Assembly: GCF_014836845.1 (NCBI RefSeq) | Contig: NZ_JACSQA010000011.1 | Location: forward strand, 34,260-98,259 | DNA length: 64,000 nucleotides | Direction of reading: 5' to 3' | Source of the DNA: Ureibacillus galli | Lineage (GTDB): Bacteria; Bacillota; Bacilli; Bacillales_A; Planococcaceae | In this document: piece by piece, positions 41,116 through 50,143 of the stretch | Layout: each line of letters opens with the position of its first letter | How positions within the stretch are numbered: position 1 is the stretch's first letter | Position numbers and translations under genes: made by a program | The notes under the pieces: generated by a model | Told to the model about the DNA's origin: nothing | What the model saw: only the letters and a program-made list of their open reading frames with translations | Database searches by the model: none

Positions 41116-41628
41116 ATGGGAATAATTAGTAAAAACCCGAAAGAAGAGCCGTTACATTACGGAGAAGTTTTCACAATTTGGTCGCATGTTTTAACAAATA
41201 ACGGAATGATTGCTATGTATCAAACTTTATATAATCATACTGGGGACCGCGACTTAGCGAAAATAGTAGAAGAAGCGGTTGTCGGAATGGAAGAAGAAAA
41301 TAAACAGTTAACAGAAATCTTAAAAGTAAACGGTGTCGGATTACCGCCAGCTCCTCCAGAACGACCAAATGCACGTCTTGAAGACATCCCTGTAGGAGCA
41401 AAATATAACGATCCAGAAATTAGTGCCATTGTATCTGGAAATGTTGCCGCAGGATTAGTAGCCTGCAGTACGGCTATAGGGAAAAGCACACGAGAAGATA
41501 TTGCGACGATGTATGGTCAATTCCATATGGCTAAGGCACAATTAGGAGCAAAGTTATTACGTTTAAATAAAAGTAAAGGCTGGTTAGTTCCACCTCCACT
41601 CCACGTCGCCCCTCAAGATGAACGTTAA
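41116..41628 (+). CDS. DUF3231-family protein
   Basis: A 170-residue, mostly helical protein beginning MGIISKNPKEEPLHYGEVFTIW with a central PPAPPERP linker. The pattern of two helical pairs resembles the DUF3231/CotF-like ferritin-type proteins of bacilli. The ATG at 41116 follows AAGGAGTGTTATCC; a GTG at 41107 lies inside that site. It is monocistronic with its own terminator. A role in spores or storage is guesswork; function unknown. Confidence 0.72.
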   Translation: MGIISKNPKEEPLHYGEVFTIWSHVLTNNGMIAMYQTLYNHTGDRDLAKIVEEAVVGMEEENKQLTEILKVNGVGLPPAPPERPNARLEDIPVGAKYNDPEISAIVSGNVAAGLVACSTAIGKSTREDIATMYGQFHMAKAQLGAKLLRLNKSKGWLVPPPLHVAPQDER

Positions 41629-41648
41629 ATCAATAAAATATTTAAACT

Positions 41649-41692
41649 GAAAGGATAGAAGCTATTAGCCAATAGTCTTGTATCCTTTTTTA
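41649..41692 (+). terminator. Terminator after the DUF3231 gene
   Basis: AAAGGATA/TATCCTTT with an inner CTATT/AATAG stem is followed by TTTTT on the plus strand. Confidence 0.8.
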
Positions 41693-41774
41693 CATGCATC
41701 TTTTTAGAGATAATACTTGCCATTTTCCAATGAATATGGAATAAATAACCGTAAAAAAAGAAAGGAGAATATTT

Positions 41775-42521
41775 ATGTTTCAAAATAAGGTAGTAATTGT
41801 AACAGGTGCTGCACAAGGAATCGGAAAAGAAATCGCTTCCCAATATGCCGAAGCAGGGGCACATGTTGTTTTGGCTGATATAAATAAACAATTAGGTGAA
41901 GAAGTTTATATTCAACTTAAAAATAAGGGCTATTCTGTTCTATTCATCCCAACGGATGTACGTAAAGAACAAGATGTCATTCATTTAATGACAGCATCCG
42001 TTGAAAGATTTAGAACTATAGATATTTTAGTGAATAATGCAGGTATTTTTAAACCTATTTCCCCCTACGATATTTCGATAGACGTTTGGGATGATATTAT
42101 GGACACAAATTTACGTAGCGTCTTTATGTGTTCAAGAGAAGCAGCTAAATTTATGCGGTTAAATAAAAATGGAGGCGCCATCGTCTCTATGGCTTCTACG
42201 AGGGCATTTATGTCCGAACCACATACCGAATCCTATGCCGCTAGTAAAGGAGGAATTGTCGCATTAACCCACGCATTAGCTAGCTCCTTTGCACCAGATC
42301 ACATTCGTGTGAATTGTATTTCTCCGGGTTGGATTGAAACGGGGGATTATGAACAATTAAGGGATATTGATCATCAGCAACATTTTTCAGGAAGGGTAGG
42401 AAAACCAGAAGATATTGCACGAGCTTGTTTGTATTTAACCGATGAGCGAAATGATTTTGTAACGGGCATTAATTTAACTGTAGATGGTGGTATGACGAAA
42501 AAGATGATTTACGAGGAGTAA
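41775..42521 (+). CDS. SDR-family NAD(P)-dependent oxidoreductase
   Basis: A classical short-chain dehydrogenase (248 residues): TGAAQGIGKE cofactor loop, NNAG, catalytic Ser in IVSMASTRAF, YAASKGG (YxxxK) and the C-terminal VDGGMTKK. An acidic residue after beta-2 (VLADINK) favours NAD over NADP. AAAGGAGAATATTT precedes ATG. The neighbours give no pathway clue, so the substrate is unknown. Confidence 0.93.
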   Translation: MFQNKVVIVTGAAQGIGKEIASQYAEAGAHVVLADINKQLGEEVYIQLKNKGYSVLFIPTDVRKEQDVIHLMTASVERFRTIDILVNNAGIFKPISPYDISIDVWDDIMDTNLRSVFMCSREAAKFMRLNKNGGAIVSMASTRAFMSEPHTESYAASKGGIVALTHALASSFAPDHIRVNCISPGWIETGDYEQLRDIDHQQHFSGRVGKPEDIARACLYLTDERNDFVTGINLTVDGGMTKKMIYEE

Positions 42522-42543
42522 AACTTCCTTTTAAAGAAATAAA

Positions 42544-42578
42544 GAGGATAAAGCAATCAGATTGCTTTATCCTCTATT
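42544..42578. terminator. Bidirectional terminator between the SDR gene and trhA
   Basis: A 15-bp perfect stem AGAGGATAAAGCAAT/ATTGCTTTATCCTCT with a two-base loop and AT-rich flanks lies between convergent genes. Confidence 0.9.
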
Positions 42579-42582
42579 TAAA

Positions 42583-43224
42583 TTAAACAAATAGATAAAT
42601 CGTTAAAAACATACATAAGCTTCCGCCTATTACAAAAACATGCCATATTGCATGATTGTATGGGATTTTCTTGTTTTTATAAAAATATGTTCCGATTGTA
42701 TAGCATAATCCACCTGCTAATAACATTAGAAAGCCATTTCCAGTAATGTGGTTTAATAATGGTTCATATACGAAAATAGCTAGCCATCCCATTCCTAAAT
42801 AAATAATGAGGGATAAACGTTCAAAACGGTGTACGAAATACATCTTAAAAACAACCCCGAATATAGCTAAAATCCATTCTAGGAAAAACAATGTCCACCC
42901 TAGTTTCCCACCGATTGCAATAAGAGCAAAAGGTGTATAAGAACCTGCTATTAATAGGAAGATGGAACTATGATCTAATTTTTTCAACAAACTTTTATGG
43001 GTAGGCCATGAATGATACAAAGTTGATGCTGCATATAAACAAAACATGGAAACACCAAAAATAATATAACTCATTAACTCAATAGTCGAATTTGAACTTT
43101 GTGCTTTCATCACTAATAAACCTGTAGCAGGAATAGCTAAAATAGCACCTAAACCATGAGTTAACGCGTTCCACAATTCTTCTTTTTTACTATAATTACT
43201 TTGAACAGCAACTACTTGTGCCAC
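42583..43224 (-). CDS. trhA: TrhA/haemolysin III-family membrane protein
   Basis: A seven-helix protein (213 residues) of the PAQR/haemolysin III group. The conserved polar residues are AASTLYHSW, KLDHSSIFLLIAGSYTPF and the C-terminal NHAIWHVFVIGG, which form a metal site in PAQR structures. Bacterial members are implicated in membrane energetics and fluidity rather than true haemolysis. The start is GTG 43224 with GAGGTGAAGAAAA upstream. Confidence 0.92.
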   Translation of the reverse strand: MAQVVAVQSNYSKKEELWNALTHGLGAILAIPATGLLVMKAQSSNSTIELMSYIIFGVSMFCLYAASTLYHSWPTHKSLLKKLDHSSIFLLIAGSYTPFALIAIGGKLGWTLFFLEWILAIFGVVFKMYFVHRFERLSLIIYLGMGWLAIFVYEPLLNHITGNGFLMLLAGGLCYTIGTYFYKNKKIPYNHAIWHVFVIGGSLCMFLTIYLFV

Positions 43225-43543
43225 TTTTCTTCACCTCTTACATTTATTATTCCATATACAGTTAGTTTGTATAGAATAAGATGTAATATTCATCCTATGA
43301 TATTTGTCATTACATGTGCGATTCATAAAATATGTACCACATTTCGTAATATTTCAAACACAAAATCGCTCTTTCATTCAGGATTTCTAAATAGTTGTGA
43401 CAATGAAGTTGAACATTTTCAGAAACTGTATTACAGTAAAATAAGAATCGTTTCTTGTTATATAACAACTTTTAAAATAAAAAAACTACCGAATATCATC
43501 ATAAGGCGATATGACGATTATTCGGTAGATTATTTTCAAACAA
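43225..43543. other. Intergenic region between the OFA transporter gene and trhA
   Basis: AT-rich; it carries the trhA upstream region and the MFS terminator. No open frame with a ribosome-binding site was seen. Confidence 0.6.
43476..43528 (-). terminator. Terminator after the OFA transporter gene
   Basis: CTACCGAATA/TATTCGGTAG extended by TCGTCATA/TATGATGA forms a stem of about 18 bp with a six-base loop. The minus strand continues with T7. Confidence 0.92.
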
Positions 43544-44824
43544 TTATAATGTTGTAGTTGAGAGATCTCCAACTGTTTCTTTTTTCTTTTGTTCCATTAA
43601 TTTCTTCTTCTTGTTTACATCTGCACGAAGTAATAGAGAAATTAATAAAGAAATCGCAATTAATGCTGTAAACAGATAGAATACAGGAATATAACTTCCA
43701 TACATACTCTTTACGGAATTGACGATAATTGGTCCAAAAATTCCACCTAGTGACCAAGTAGTTAATAAATAGCCGTGGATCACACCAAGTTGTTTCGTTC
43801 CAAATAAATCACTAGCATACGCTGGTAAATTGGAGAATCCTCCACCATAACAACTGACTACTAGGAAGATAAACGCTTGGAATAAAAGTACATTTGTTGT
43901 AAACGGTAAAACAGCAAAAGTAATTACTTGAATCGTAAAGAAGATTACAAATATATTAGGGCGACCAATATAATCTGAAATTGCTGCCCAAATTAGTCGA
44001 CCACCACCATTGAATAATCCCATGACACCAACCATTGCCGCAGCACCTGCAACCGATAAACCTACAATTTCTTGAGCCATTGGAGAGGCAACAGAAATCA
44101 TCATGATTCCAGCTGTTACGTTAACCAAATGCATTGCCCAAAGCATCCAAAACTGTCTTGTTTTTACAGCTTCTTTTGCTGTCATTTGTGCTAAATCTTG
44201 TTTTACTACTTTTGTACCTGCTTCGGTCGCTTTTTTCATCCCCTCTGGCATATAACCTTTTACAGGAGGGGCAATATATAAAGCTCCTAATATCATTAAT
44301 ACAAAATAGCTAATTCCTAAGATGAAGTATGTATTAGAAATCCCTACACCTTCCATTAAATTTGCTGCAACCGGTGCAGTAATTAACGCCCCAGAACCAA
44401 ATCCTAATACGGCCATCCCTGTCGCTAAACCTCGACGATCTGGGAACCACTTTACTAATGTTGATACAGGCGCAATATAACCAATCCCCATACCTAAACC
44501 ACTTAATAATCCATAAGTTAACCAATAAAGAACAACCGAATCTAATTCGATTGCTAAACCAGAACCTGCTTGTCCTGCACCAAATAAAAGGGCAGCAATC
44601 ATAGCTGATTTTCTAGGACCCATTTTCTCTACTAATTTACCAAATAGTGCAGCTGCAAATCCAGCTAACCCCATCATAATTGTAAAGGCAACGGTTACAT
44701 TTGTTGCGCTCCAACCCATTTCCGTTGTAATAGGAATTTTATAAACGCTGTAGGCGTATGCTCCACCTATCGAAAGATGTATCGCAATCGCAGAAAGAGC
44801 AATTAACCATCGATTTTTCTTCAT
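43544..44824 (-). CDS. OFA-family MFS transporter
   Basis: A twelve-helix major facilitator (426 residues) of the oxalate:formate antiporter family. IHLSIGGAYAYSVYKIP at the N-terminus, LVKWFPDRRGLATGMAVLGFG and NGGGRLIWAAISDYIGR (loop 8-9 motif) are characteristic. The family includes oxalate, formate and other monocarboxylate carriers, so substrate is open. A palindrome upstream may be its operator. The ribosome-binding site is modest. Confidence 0.92.
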   Translation of the reverse strand: MKKNRWLIALSAIAIHLSIGGAYAYSVYKIPITTEMGWSATNVTVAFTIMMGLAGFAAALFGKLVEKMGPRKSAMIAALLFGAGQAGSGLAIELDSVVLYWLTYGLLSGLGMGIGYIAPVSTLVKWFPDRRGLATGMAVLGFGSGALITAPVAANLMEGVGISNTYFILGISYFVLMILGALYIAPPVKGYMPEGMKKATEAGTKVVKQDLAQMTAKEAVKTRQFWMLWAMHLVNVTAGIMMISVASPMAQEIVGLSVAGAAAMVGVMGLFNGGGRLIWAAISDYIGRPNIFVIFFTIQVITFAVLPFTTNVLLFQAFIFLVVSCYGGGFSNLPAYASDLFGTKQLGVIHGYLLTTWSLGGIFGPIIVNSVKSMYGSYIPVFYLFTALIAISLLISLLLRADVNKKKKLMEQKKKETVGDLSTTTL

Positions 44825-44861
44825 AATTCTCTTTGAACCCCTTTCTCTCTATCTTTGAACA

Positions 44862-44874
44862 AGTTGTGACAACT
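44862..44874. promoter_or_regulatory. Candidate operator: 6-1-6 palindrome upstream of the OFA gene
   Basis: AGTTGTGACAACT is a perfect palindrome about 38 bp upstream of the start. A weak promoter (TTGATT, 18 bases, TATCTT on the minus strand) would place it at the transcription start. The regulator is unknown. Confidence 0.45.
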
Positions 44875-45369
44875 ACTTTATCAAGATAACATTTACAAAA
44901 TATGAAAATCAATAGTTTTTGCAAAAAAATTATTTGAATAAAACAGTTTTTTTCTGCAAAAAGCAGAAAATAATAATTTAAGCGCAAATTCCTTCTTTAG
45001 AAAGCGGTTAATATCATCCAATTCTTCATTTTTTTTATAATAATGTTTCAATCCATATTTATTTCATTATTTTTCAATAAAACCCTATATAATAAGCAAT
45101 TTAAGATACCTATACATTTCGTATCACTGTAGAATTTCTATACAAAAACTAGAATTTTGTTATCGAATAAGAGAAAGTTTATTCATTTTCTCATCACAAA
45201 ATTGGTACACCTCTTTTTCTACAACATAATAAAAACGCATTCAGTACCTAAATCAGAAATTTTTTAATGATATATCAAAATAATAATATGTTCATTAAAT
45301 TTCCATATAAATAATTTAGTAGACGTAAACAGAGAGAATATTTTTTTATCAATTTTTTTGTCGTTAAAT

Positions 45370-45424
45370 CAAAAAAAACCTCCTTCTAAGTAGAAATTCC
45401 TTCTACCTAAAAAAGAGGTGTTCA
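45370..45424 (-). terminator. Terminator after the universal stress protein gene
   Basis: Nested pairing (ACCTC/GAGGT outside, GTAGAA/TTCTAC inside) ends in T8 on the minus strand. Confidence 0.65.
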
Positions 45425-45432
45425 TGCAAATG

Positions 45433-45855
45433 TTACCGAACAATTAGTACTTCACACGGAGCTAATCGAGCAATACGTTCTGCGACAGATCCGATAAACA
45501 TTTTCTCAATTTGATTCGTTCCCATCGCCCCACAAACGATTAAATCAACATCTGGTAGCTCAATTAAAATTTTTTTTGAAGAGCCTTCTTTAACCACTAC
45601 CTCTACCTTGCTTACACCAGCTTGCTCCGCTTTACTTTTGAGCTCTTCCAATTTTGTATTACTTTCCTTCATCAATTTTTCAGCAAAGTCTAAATCGTAT
45701 GCTGCTATAGAACCAAAGGATTTCGTGTCAACGACATGCACTAATAATAAAGTTGCTCCATAATTATTCGCTACATTAATAGCCCGTTCAAAGGCTTTTA
45801 ATGACAGTTCAGAGAAGTCTATTGCAATTGCATTTTTTTGATATTGCCCACTCAT
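45433..45855 (-). CDS. Universal stress protein (UspA family)
   Basis: A 140-residue Rossmann-like protein: AIAIDFSELSLKAFERAI at the N-terminus and the ATP-binding GAMGTNQIEKMFIGSVAERI near the C-terminus. This indicates an ATP-binding subclass. The frame opens at 45873, but GGAGGACTTCGT sits before ATG 45855. It is monocistronic. A stress or starvation role is family-level inference. Confidence 0.92.
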   Translation of the reverse strand: MSGQYQKNAIAIDFSELSLKAFERAINVANNYGATLLLVHVVDTKSFGSIAAYDLDFAEKLMKESNTKLEELKSKAEQAGVSKVEVVVKEGSSKKILIELPDVDLIVCGAMGTNQIEKMFIGSVAERIARLAPCEVLIVR

Positions 45856-45994
45856 ACGAAGTCCTCCATACATAATAGAGCTTAATTCAAGACTAGTTCA
45901 AAACATAACCGAATAATGTTAGGGTGTGCAAAAAATGCTTTAAAATTCATCTTAATATTTGATATTTTATCCCCTGCTTTTAGTTATCATACAA

Positions 45995-46035
45995 ACAAAA
46001 ACCGTCAGTTTATCCATGATGAACTGACGGTTTGT
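45995..46035 (-). terminator. Terminator after the amino acid ABC operon
   Basis: A 12-bp stem AAACCGTCAGTT/AACTGACGGTTT is followed by TTGTTTG on the minus strand, about 20 bp past the ATPase gene. Confidence 0.88.
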
Positions 46036-46054
46036 TTATTGAACGATAATTCAA

Positions 46055-46771
46055 TTAAAGTACTTTATCTAAAAAGGCTCTAGCCCGATCAGACTTAGGT
46101 GAATTGAAAAACACTTCTGGTGCAGCATCTTCAACAAGATAACCACCCTCAAGGAATAAAACACGATCTGCCACTTCACGGGCGAATCCCATTTCGTGGG
46201 TTACAATAATCATCGTCATCCCCGATTCCGCTAGTGATTTCATTACGTTTAACACTTCTTTTACCATTTCAGGATCCAATGCAGAAGTCGGTTCATCAAA
46301 AAGCATAACTGTTGGATTCATTGCAAGGGCACGGGCAATAGCAACACGTTGTTTTTGCCCGCCAGAAAGGCGATTTGGGTATTCATTACGTTTTTCAAAT
46401 AATCCTACTTGACGAAGAAGATCCTCTGCTTTTTCAATCGCTTTATTTTTTGAGACTCCCTTCACATTCATCGGTGCATAAATTAAGTTTTCAAGTACCG
46501 TTTTATGAGGGAATAAATTGAAATTTTGAAAGACCATTCCTAAATTTTCTCGGACTTTTAATACGTTTTTATCCGTAATTAATGTCCCACCAACTGTAAT
46601 TTTTCCACTTGTCGGCTCTTCTAAACGGTTAATACATCGTAAAAACGTCGATTTCCCTGATCCAGAAGGACCGATGACAGCAATCACTTCTTTTTCTTTT
46701 ATTTCAGTTGAAATTCCTTTTAATACTTCATTTTTACCAAATGATTTCTTTAAGTTTTCGATTTTAATCAC
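46055..46771 (-). CDS. Polar amino acid ABC transporter, ATP-binding protein
   Basis: A 238-residue ATPase of the GlnQ/HisP/ArtP type. Walker [10 protein letters not shown], signature [15 protein letters not shown], Walker [15 protein letters not shown] and the H-loop VTHEMGF are present. It overlaps the permease gene by eight bases and is last in its operon. Substrate class (polar amino acid) is from family. Confidence 0.96.
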   Translation of the reverse strand: MIKIENLKKSFGKNEVLKGISTEIKEKEVIAVIGPSGSGKSTFLRCINRLEEPTSGKITVGGTLITDKNVLKVRENLGMVFQNFNLFPHKTVLENLIYAPMNVKGVSKNKAIEKAEDLLRQVGLFEKRNEYPNRLSGGQKQRVAIARALAMNPTVMLFDEPTSALDPEMVKEVLNVMKSLAESGMTMIIVTHEMGFAREVADRVLFLEGGYLVEDAAPEVFFNSPKSDRARAFLDKVL

Positions 46772-47420
46772 TACGTCTCATCCTCTTTTCTATCATTTTT
46801 CCAAGGAATGTTAATACTAGTGTCATAATGTAATAGATGATACCAGCGATTAATAACGGTTCTAAATAACGGAATGTGTCTCCTCCAACAACGTAGGCAC
46901 GACGCATAATATCTAATGCACCAATGACCGTTACGATGGCGGACTCTTTATTTAACGTAATAAATTCATTCATTAATGAAGGTAAAATGTTTTTCATTGC
47001 TTGTGGCAAAATAATATCTTTCATCATTTTACTATAAGGAACACCAAGTGCCTTTGCCGCCTCTTGTTGTCCTTTATCTACAGCATTAATCCCTGCACGT
47101 ATAATCTCAGAAATATAAGCACCTGAGTTTAAACCAAAGGCAATAATCGCTGCAGGCATTGGTTCAATGTTAAATCCAAGAATTTGTGGCATTGCATAAT
47201 AGATAAGCATTAATTGTAGTACAAGAGGTGTACCACGGAAAATAGATGTATAAAATTCAGCAAACCATTTTAACGGCTTAATACTGCCAATTTTACAAAG
47301 GGCAAGTAAAATCCCAAGAACTAAACCGATAATCGTTGCAAAAATAACAATTTGTAAAGTAATACCTATTCCTTCTAATATATAAGGAATAGAGGGTATG
47401 ACTTTCGAAAAATCAAACAT
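46764..47420 (-). CDS. Polar amino acid ABC transporter, permease
   Basis: A membrane subunit of the HisM/GlnP family (218 residues), with about five helices and the EAA loop [18 protein letters not shown] that docks the ATPase. The frame opens at 47447. ATG 47420 ([15 protein letters not shown]) lies seven bases after GGGGG; ATG 47423 is an alternative. It is separated from its binding protein by about 200 bp of structured sequence. Confidence 0.94.
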   Translation of the reverse strand: MFDFSKVIPSIPYILEGIGITLQIVIFATIIGLVLGILLALCKIGSIKPLKWFAEFYTSIFRGTPLVLQLMLIYYAMPQILGFNIEPMPAAIIAFGLNSGAYISEIIRAGINAVDKGQQEAAKALGVPYSKMMKDIILPQAMKNILPSLMNEFITLNKESAIVTVIGALDIMRRAYVVGGDTFRYLEPLLIAGIIYYIMTLVLTFLGKMIEKRMRRSD

Positions 47421-47459
47421 CATATATCCCCCTTTCATCAATTTCAATTTGGTTAAACA

Positions 47460-47603
47460 CGATGGAAACGAAAAATCTGCTCACTTTCCATCGGCATATC
47501 GCTGCCACCTCCCTCTAACTACCCTCCAAAATTATTAAAAAGGCAATTTAGCAACAAAGGTTTTCTGGTGGCACACGATTCCGATAGGAGTCTCGCAGAT
47601 TTT
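47460..47603 (-). other. Nested inverted-repeat/structured RNA element between ABC genes
   Basis: On the minus strand AAAATCTGC (47603-47595) pairs with GCAGATTTT (47480-47472). Inside lie a small CGA/TCG hairpin (47595-47576) and TGCCACC/GGTGGCA (47573-47567 with 47519-47513). The 3' GCAGATTTT is also in the loop of a 9-bp hairpin CGATGGAAA/TTTCCATCG (47493-47460). The outer and last helices are therefore pseudoknot-like or mutually exclusive. It matches no riboswitch consensus I know. Alternatives are an RNA-processing element or a small MITE-like insert. Confidence 0.55.
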
Positions 47604-47645
47604 AATATCAGATTTTCAATTCATTAAAATTTAACTATAAGCCAA

Positions 47646-48446
47646 TTACTCTTCTACTACGAACCATTTTTTCTTTAGCTCATCAATTTTCCCTTCATCG
47701 ATTAACGCTTGGATCACTTCGTCAAATTCAGCTTTTAAGTCGCTACCTTCTTGGAAAACAACGGCTTTAAAATCCGGATCTTCTACTTCTATCGGGAAAG
47801 AAGTTAAATCGTCGTTTTGAGCTAAATAATTTTCAGCAACGATATTTTCAATCACTGCACCTTGGAAACGACCATTTTTCAACTCTTGAATAATTTCAGG
47901 GATTAAATTACGACTTTCAACTGTAAAACCATTCTCTTCGGCAAAGATTTTAGCTAAATCTTCTTGAATGGAAGAAACTTGTGCACCAACCACTTTTCCT
48001 TTTAAGTCTTTTAAAGACGAAATATCGCTATCTTTTGGCGTCACTAAATATTGTTCTGTTTCATAGTAAGCAACAGAGAAGTCTACTACTTCATCGCGAT
48101 CTTCTGTTGGCGTCATACCTGCGATGACAAAATCAAATTTATCTGCTTGAAGACCAGGGATTAAACTGTTGAAATCCGTATTCGTAAATTGTAATTTATA
48201 TCCTAAACGGTCTGCGATTAAGTTCGCTAAATCAATATCAAAACCGATAATTTCATCACTTTTTGCTGTATCAACATATTCGAATGGCGCATAGTCAGCT
48301 GATGTACCTACTCGTAATACTTTTGATTGTTCCGCTTTTTCATCTGTTTTTGAGCCTGATGACGCTCCTTCATCAGCTGCCGTACCACATGCAGCTAAAA
48401 TACCCATTACTAATACAAGCATGAATAAAAATATTTTATTTTTCAT
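47646..48446 (-). CDS. Polar amino acid ABC transporter, substrate-binding lipoprotein
   Basis: A 266-residue SBP_bac_3-family protein with a lipoprotein signal peptide (MKNKIFLFMLVLVMGILAAC, lipid on C20). RVGTSADYAPFEYVD, GFDIDLANLIADRLG and FNSLIPGLQADKFDFVIAGM are the ligand-binding signature. AAAAGGAGAAAACAACA precedes ATG. It lies 26 bp after the aminotransferase gene. The ligand is an amino acid or related compound. Confidence 0.95.
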   Translation of the reverse strand: MKNKIFLFMLVLVMGILAACGTAADEGASSGSKTDEKAEQSKVLRVGTSADYAPFEYVDTAKSDEIIGFDIDLANLIADRLGYKLQFTNTDFNSLIPGLQADKFDFVIAGMTPTEDRDEVVDFSVAYYETEQYLVTPKDSDISSLKDLKGKVVGAQVSSIQEDLAKIFAEENGFTVESRNLIPEIIQELKNGRFQGAVIENIVAENYLAQNDDLTSFPIEVEDPDFKAVVFQEGSDLKAEFDEVIQALIDEGKIDELKKKWFVVEE

Positions 48447-48472
48447 TGTTGTTTTCTCCTTTTGTAGTTAAA

Positions 48473-49777
48473 TTATTGTTCTTTCATATATCGTTGAATA
48501 GCTTTTTCCAGCATAGATAGACCTGTATCAATTTGTTCTTTCGTTACAGTAAGAGGCGGAATCATCCGAATCACTTCACCAACATTTCCGCATAGATAGA
48601 ACAGAACCCCTTCTTCTAATGCATAATCAAGAATTTTCATGACCGCTTGTCCATCAAGTTCCCCTGTATGAGGATTTGAAATTTCTATACCAATCATTAA
48701 GCCAGCAGAACGAACATCACTAATCACCGAATATTTTTCTTTAAGTTGAAGAAGTTGTTCTTTTGCATAGTCGCCAACTACTTTTGAATTTTCTACTAAT
48801 CTTTCTTCATGTAAAATTTCTAACGTAGTCAGTGCAACTGAACATGCAATTGGGTTTCCGCCAAAGGTCGTTCCATGCATTCCTAATGGCCATTTTTTCA
48901 TTAATTCCTTCGAAGCGACAGTAGCACTTAAAGGCAGTCCCGATGCAATTCCTTTTGCAATTGCCATAATATCTGGTTTGACGTCAAAATATTGGGCTGC
49001 AAACCATTCACCTGTCCGTCCAAAACCAGTTTGCACTTCATCGAAAATGAGTAATATTCCATGCTCATCGCAAATTTCCCGAACCTTTTTCACCCATGCT
49101 TTAGGCGGAATAATATATCCCCCTTCACCTAGAATCGGTTCCATAATGACACAAGCTACTTCTTCAGGTGTAACTTGATGTTTAAATAATCGGTGAAAGT
49201 CCTTTTCCAACTGTTCCACACAATAATTTTCAGGATTTACTCCATCTGAACATCCTTTCACATCTGCGTATGGAATTTGGTAGGAAAGATGAGATGGTTG
49301 TAAAAACTTACGATATTTCGACTTCGATGTTGTTACACTTAATGCACCCATCGAACGGCCATGGAAACAGCCTGTAAAGGACACGACATAGGGGCGTTCC
49401 GTCACAAATTTCGCAAGCTTTAATGCTCCTTCTATCGCTTCCGTCCCGCTATTCGCGAAGAAGAAGCAATCTAAATCCCCTGGCAACACCTTACCAAGTT
49501 CTTCTGAAAGTCTTAAAATGGATTCATACATAATGACACCCGAAGGTCCATGGACTAAATTGTCCGCTGCGTCTTTAATGCTCTGAACAATTTTCGGATG
49601 ACGATGTCCTGTATTTGTTACAGCAATCCCTGATGTAAAGTCTAAATATTGCTTTCCATCCACTCCGTAGTAATAACAACCTTCTTCTTTGACAATCGGA
49701 ATATTTGGATGGTCCTTTGCCATACTCGGAGCAAGATAATCCCCCATTGAATCATATAAATCCAACCAATTACTCAT
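48473..49777 (-). CDS. Class III PLP aminotransferase (4-aminobutyrate-type)
   Basis: A 434-residue omega-aminotransferase with [42 protein letters not shown] and the PLP Lys in [16 protein letters not shown]. The sequence falls in the GABA/ornithine-type group, but the donor cannot be fixed. As the first gene before an amino acid ABC transporter, it suggests catabolism of the imported compound. AAGAGGAATACAAC precedes ATG. Confidence 0.9.
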   Translation of the reverse strand: MSNWLDLYDSMGDYLAPSMAKDHPNIPIVKEEGCYYYGVDGKQYLDFTSGIAVTNTGHRHPKIVQSIKDAADNLVHGPSGVIMYESILRLSEELGKVLPGDLDCFFFANSGTEAIEGALKLAKFVTERPYVVSFTGCFHGRSMGALSVTTSKSKYRKFLQPSHLSYQIPYADVKGCSDGVNPENYCVEQLEKDFHRLFKHQVTPEEVACVIMEPILGEGGYIIPPKAWVKKVREICDEHGILLIFDEVQTGFGRTGEWFAAQYFDVKPDIMAIAKGIASGLPLSATVASKELMKKWPLGMHGTTFGGNPIACSVALTTLEILHEERLVENSKVVGDYAKEQLLQLKEKYSVISDVRSAGLMIGIEISNPHTGELDGQAVMKILDYALEEGVLFYLCGNVGEVIRMIPPLTVTKEQIDTGLSMLEKAIQRYMKEQ

Positions 49778-49846
49778 GTTGTATTCCTCTTTTCTTGCTA
49801 TTGAACTATTTTATTTAAATGAGATTACTATATTTAATATTTATAT

Positions 49847-49875
49847 ACTTTACACCCATATGTATAAATATGCAA
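49847..49875 (-). promoter_or_regulatory. Candidate sigma-A promoter of the aminotransferase-ABC operon
   Basis: Minus strand TTGCAT (49875-49870), a 17-base spacer and TAAAGT (49852-49847) lie about 70 bp upstream of the ATG. Confidence 0.4.
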
Positions 49876-50089
49876 TAACTAATTTTATGAAAATTATATT
49901 TTATACGACGTTAAATTTTTCTAAAAATCTAATAATAACTGTAGGTACTGAATTGAATAGGTTCAAATGATAATAACACTAAAATAAAGCGATTCTATGC
50001 ATATCGTCATGCAATTATTAATATTCTGCATTATAAAACATTCGTTTATTTATACAATACAGCATCTACTTAAATCAAATTTTATTAAA

Positions 50090-50129
50090 TAAAAAAGCAT
50101 AACCGTCTCTTTAAGACCGTTATGCTTTC
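50090..50129 (-). terminator. Terminator of the wall-peptide operon
   Basis: AAAGCATAAC/GTTATGCTTT extended by a further TCT/AGA pairing. The minus strand ends in T6, just past the NlpC/P60 gene. Confidence 0.88.
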
Positions 50130-50143
50130 CCACGATTTCGTTT

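Larger units (their letters stand above)
44825..45432. other. 608-bp AT-rich intergenic region upstream of the OFA gene
   Basis: No gene seen. It holds the 13-bp palindrome at 44862-44874, a TTTTCTGC/GCAGAAAA hairpin at 44950-44970 without a proper T tail, and the usp terminator near 45370-45424. The middle (45000-45360) is low-complexity AT-rich DNA with nothing I can assign. Confidence 0.6.
49778..50143. other. Intergenic region upstream of the aminotransferase operon
   Basis: Strongly AT-rich. It holds one candidate promoter and the terminator of the wall-peptide operon; no gene-like frame with a ribosome-binding site and no sigma-54 (GG-N10-GC) promoter was recognised. Confidence 0.6.

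Noticed and set aside
44950..44970. Terminator upstream of the OFA gene
   Set aside because: An 8-bp hairpin exists but no T tract follows in either direction and no gene ends there.
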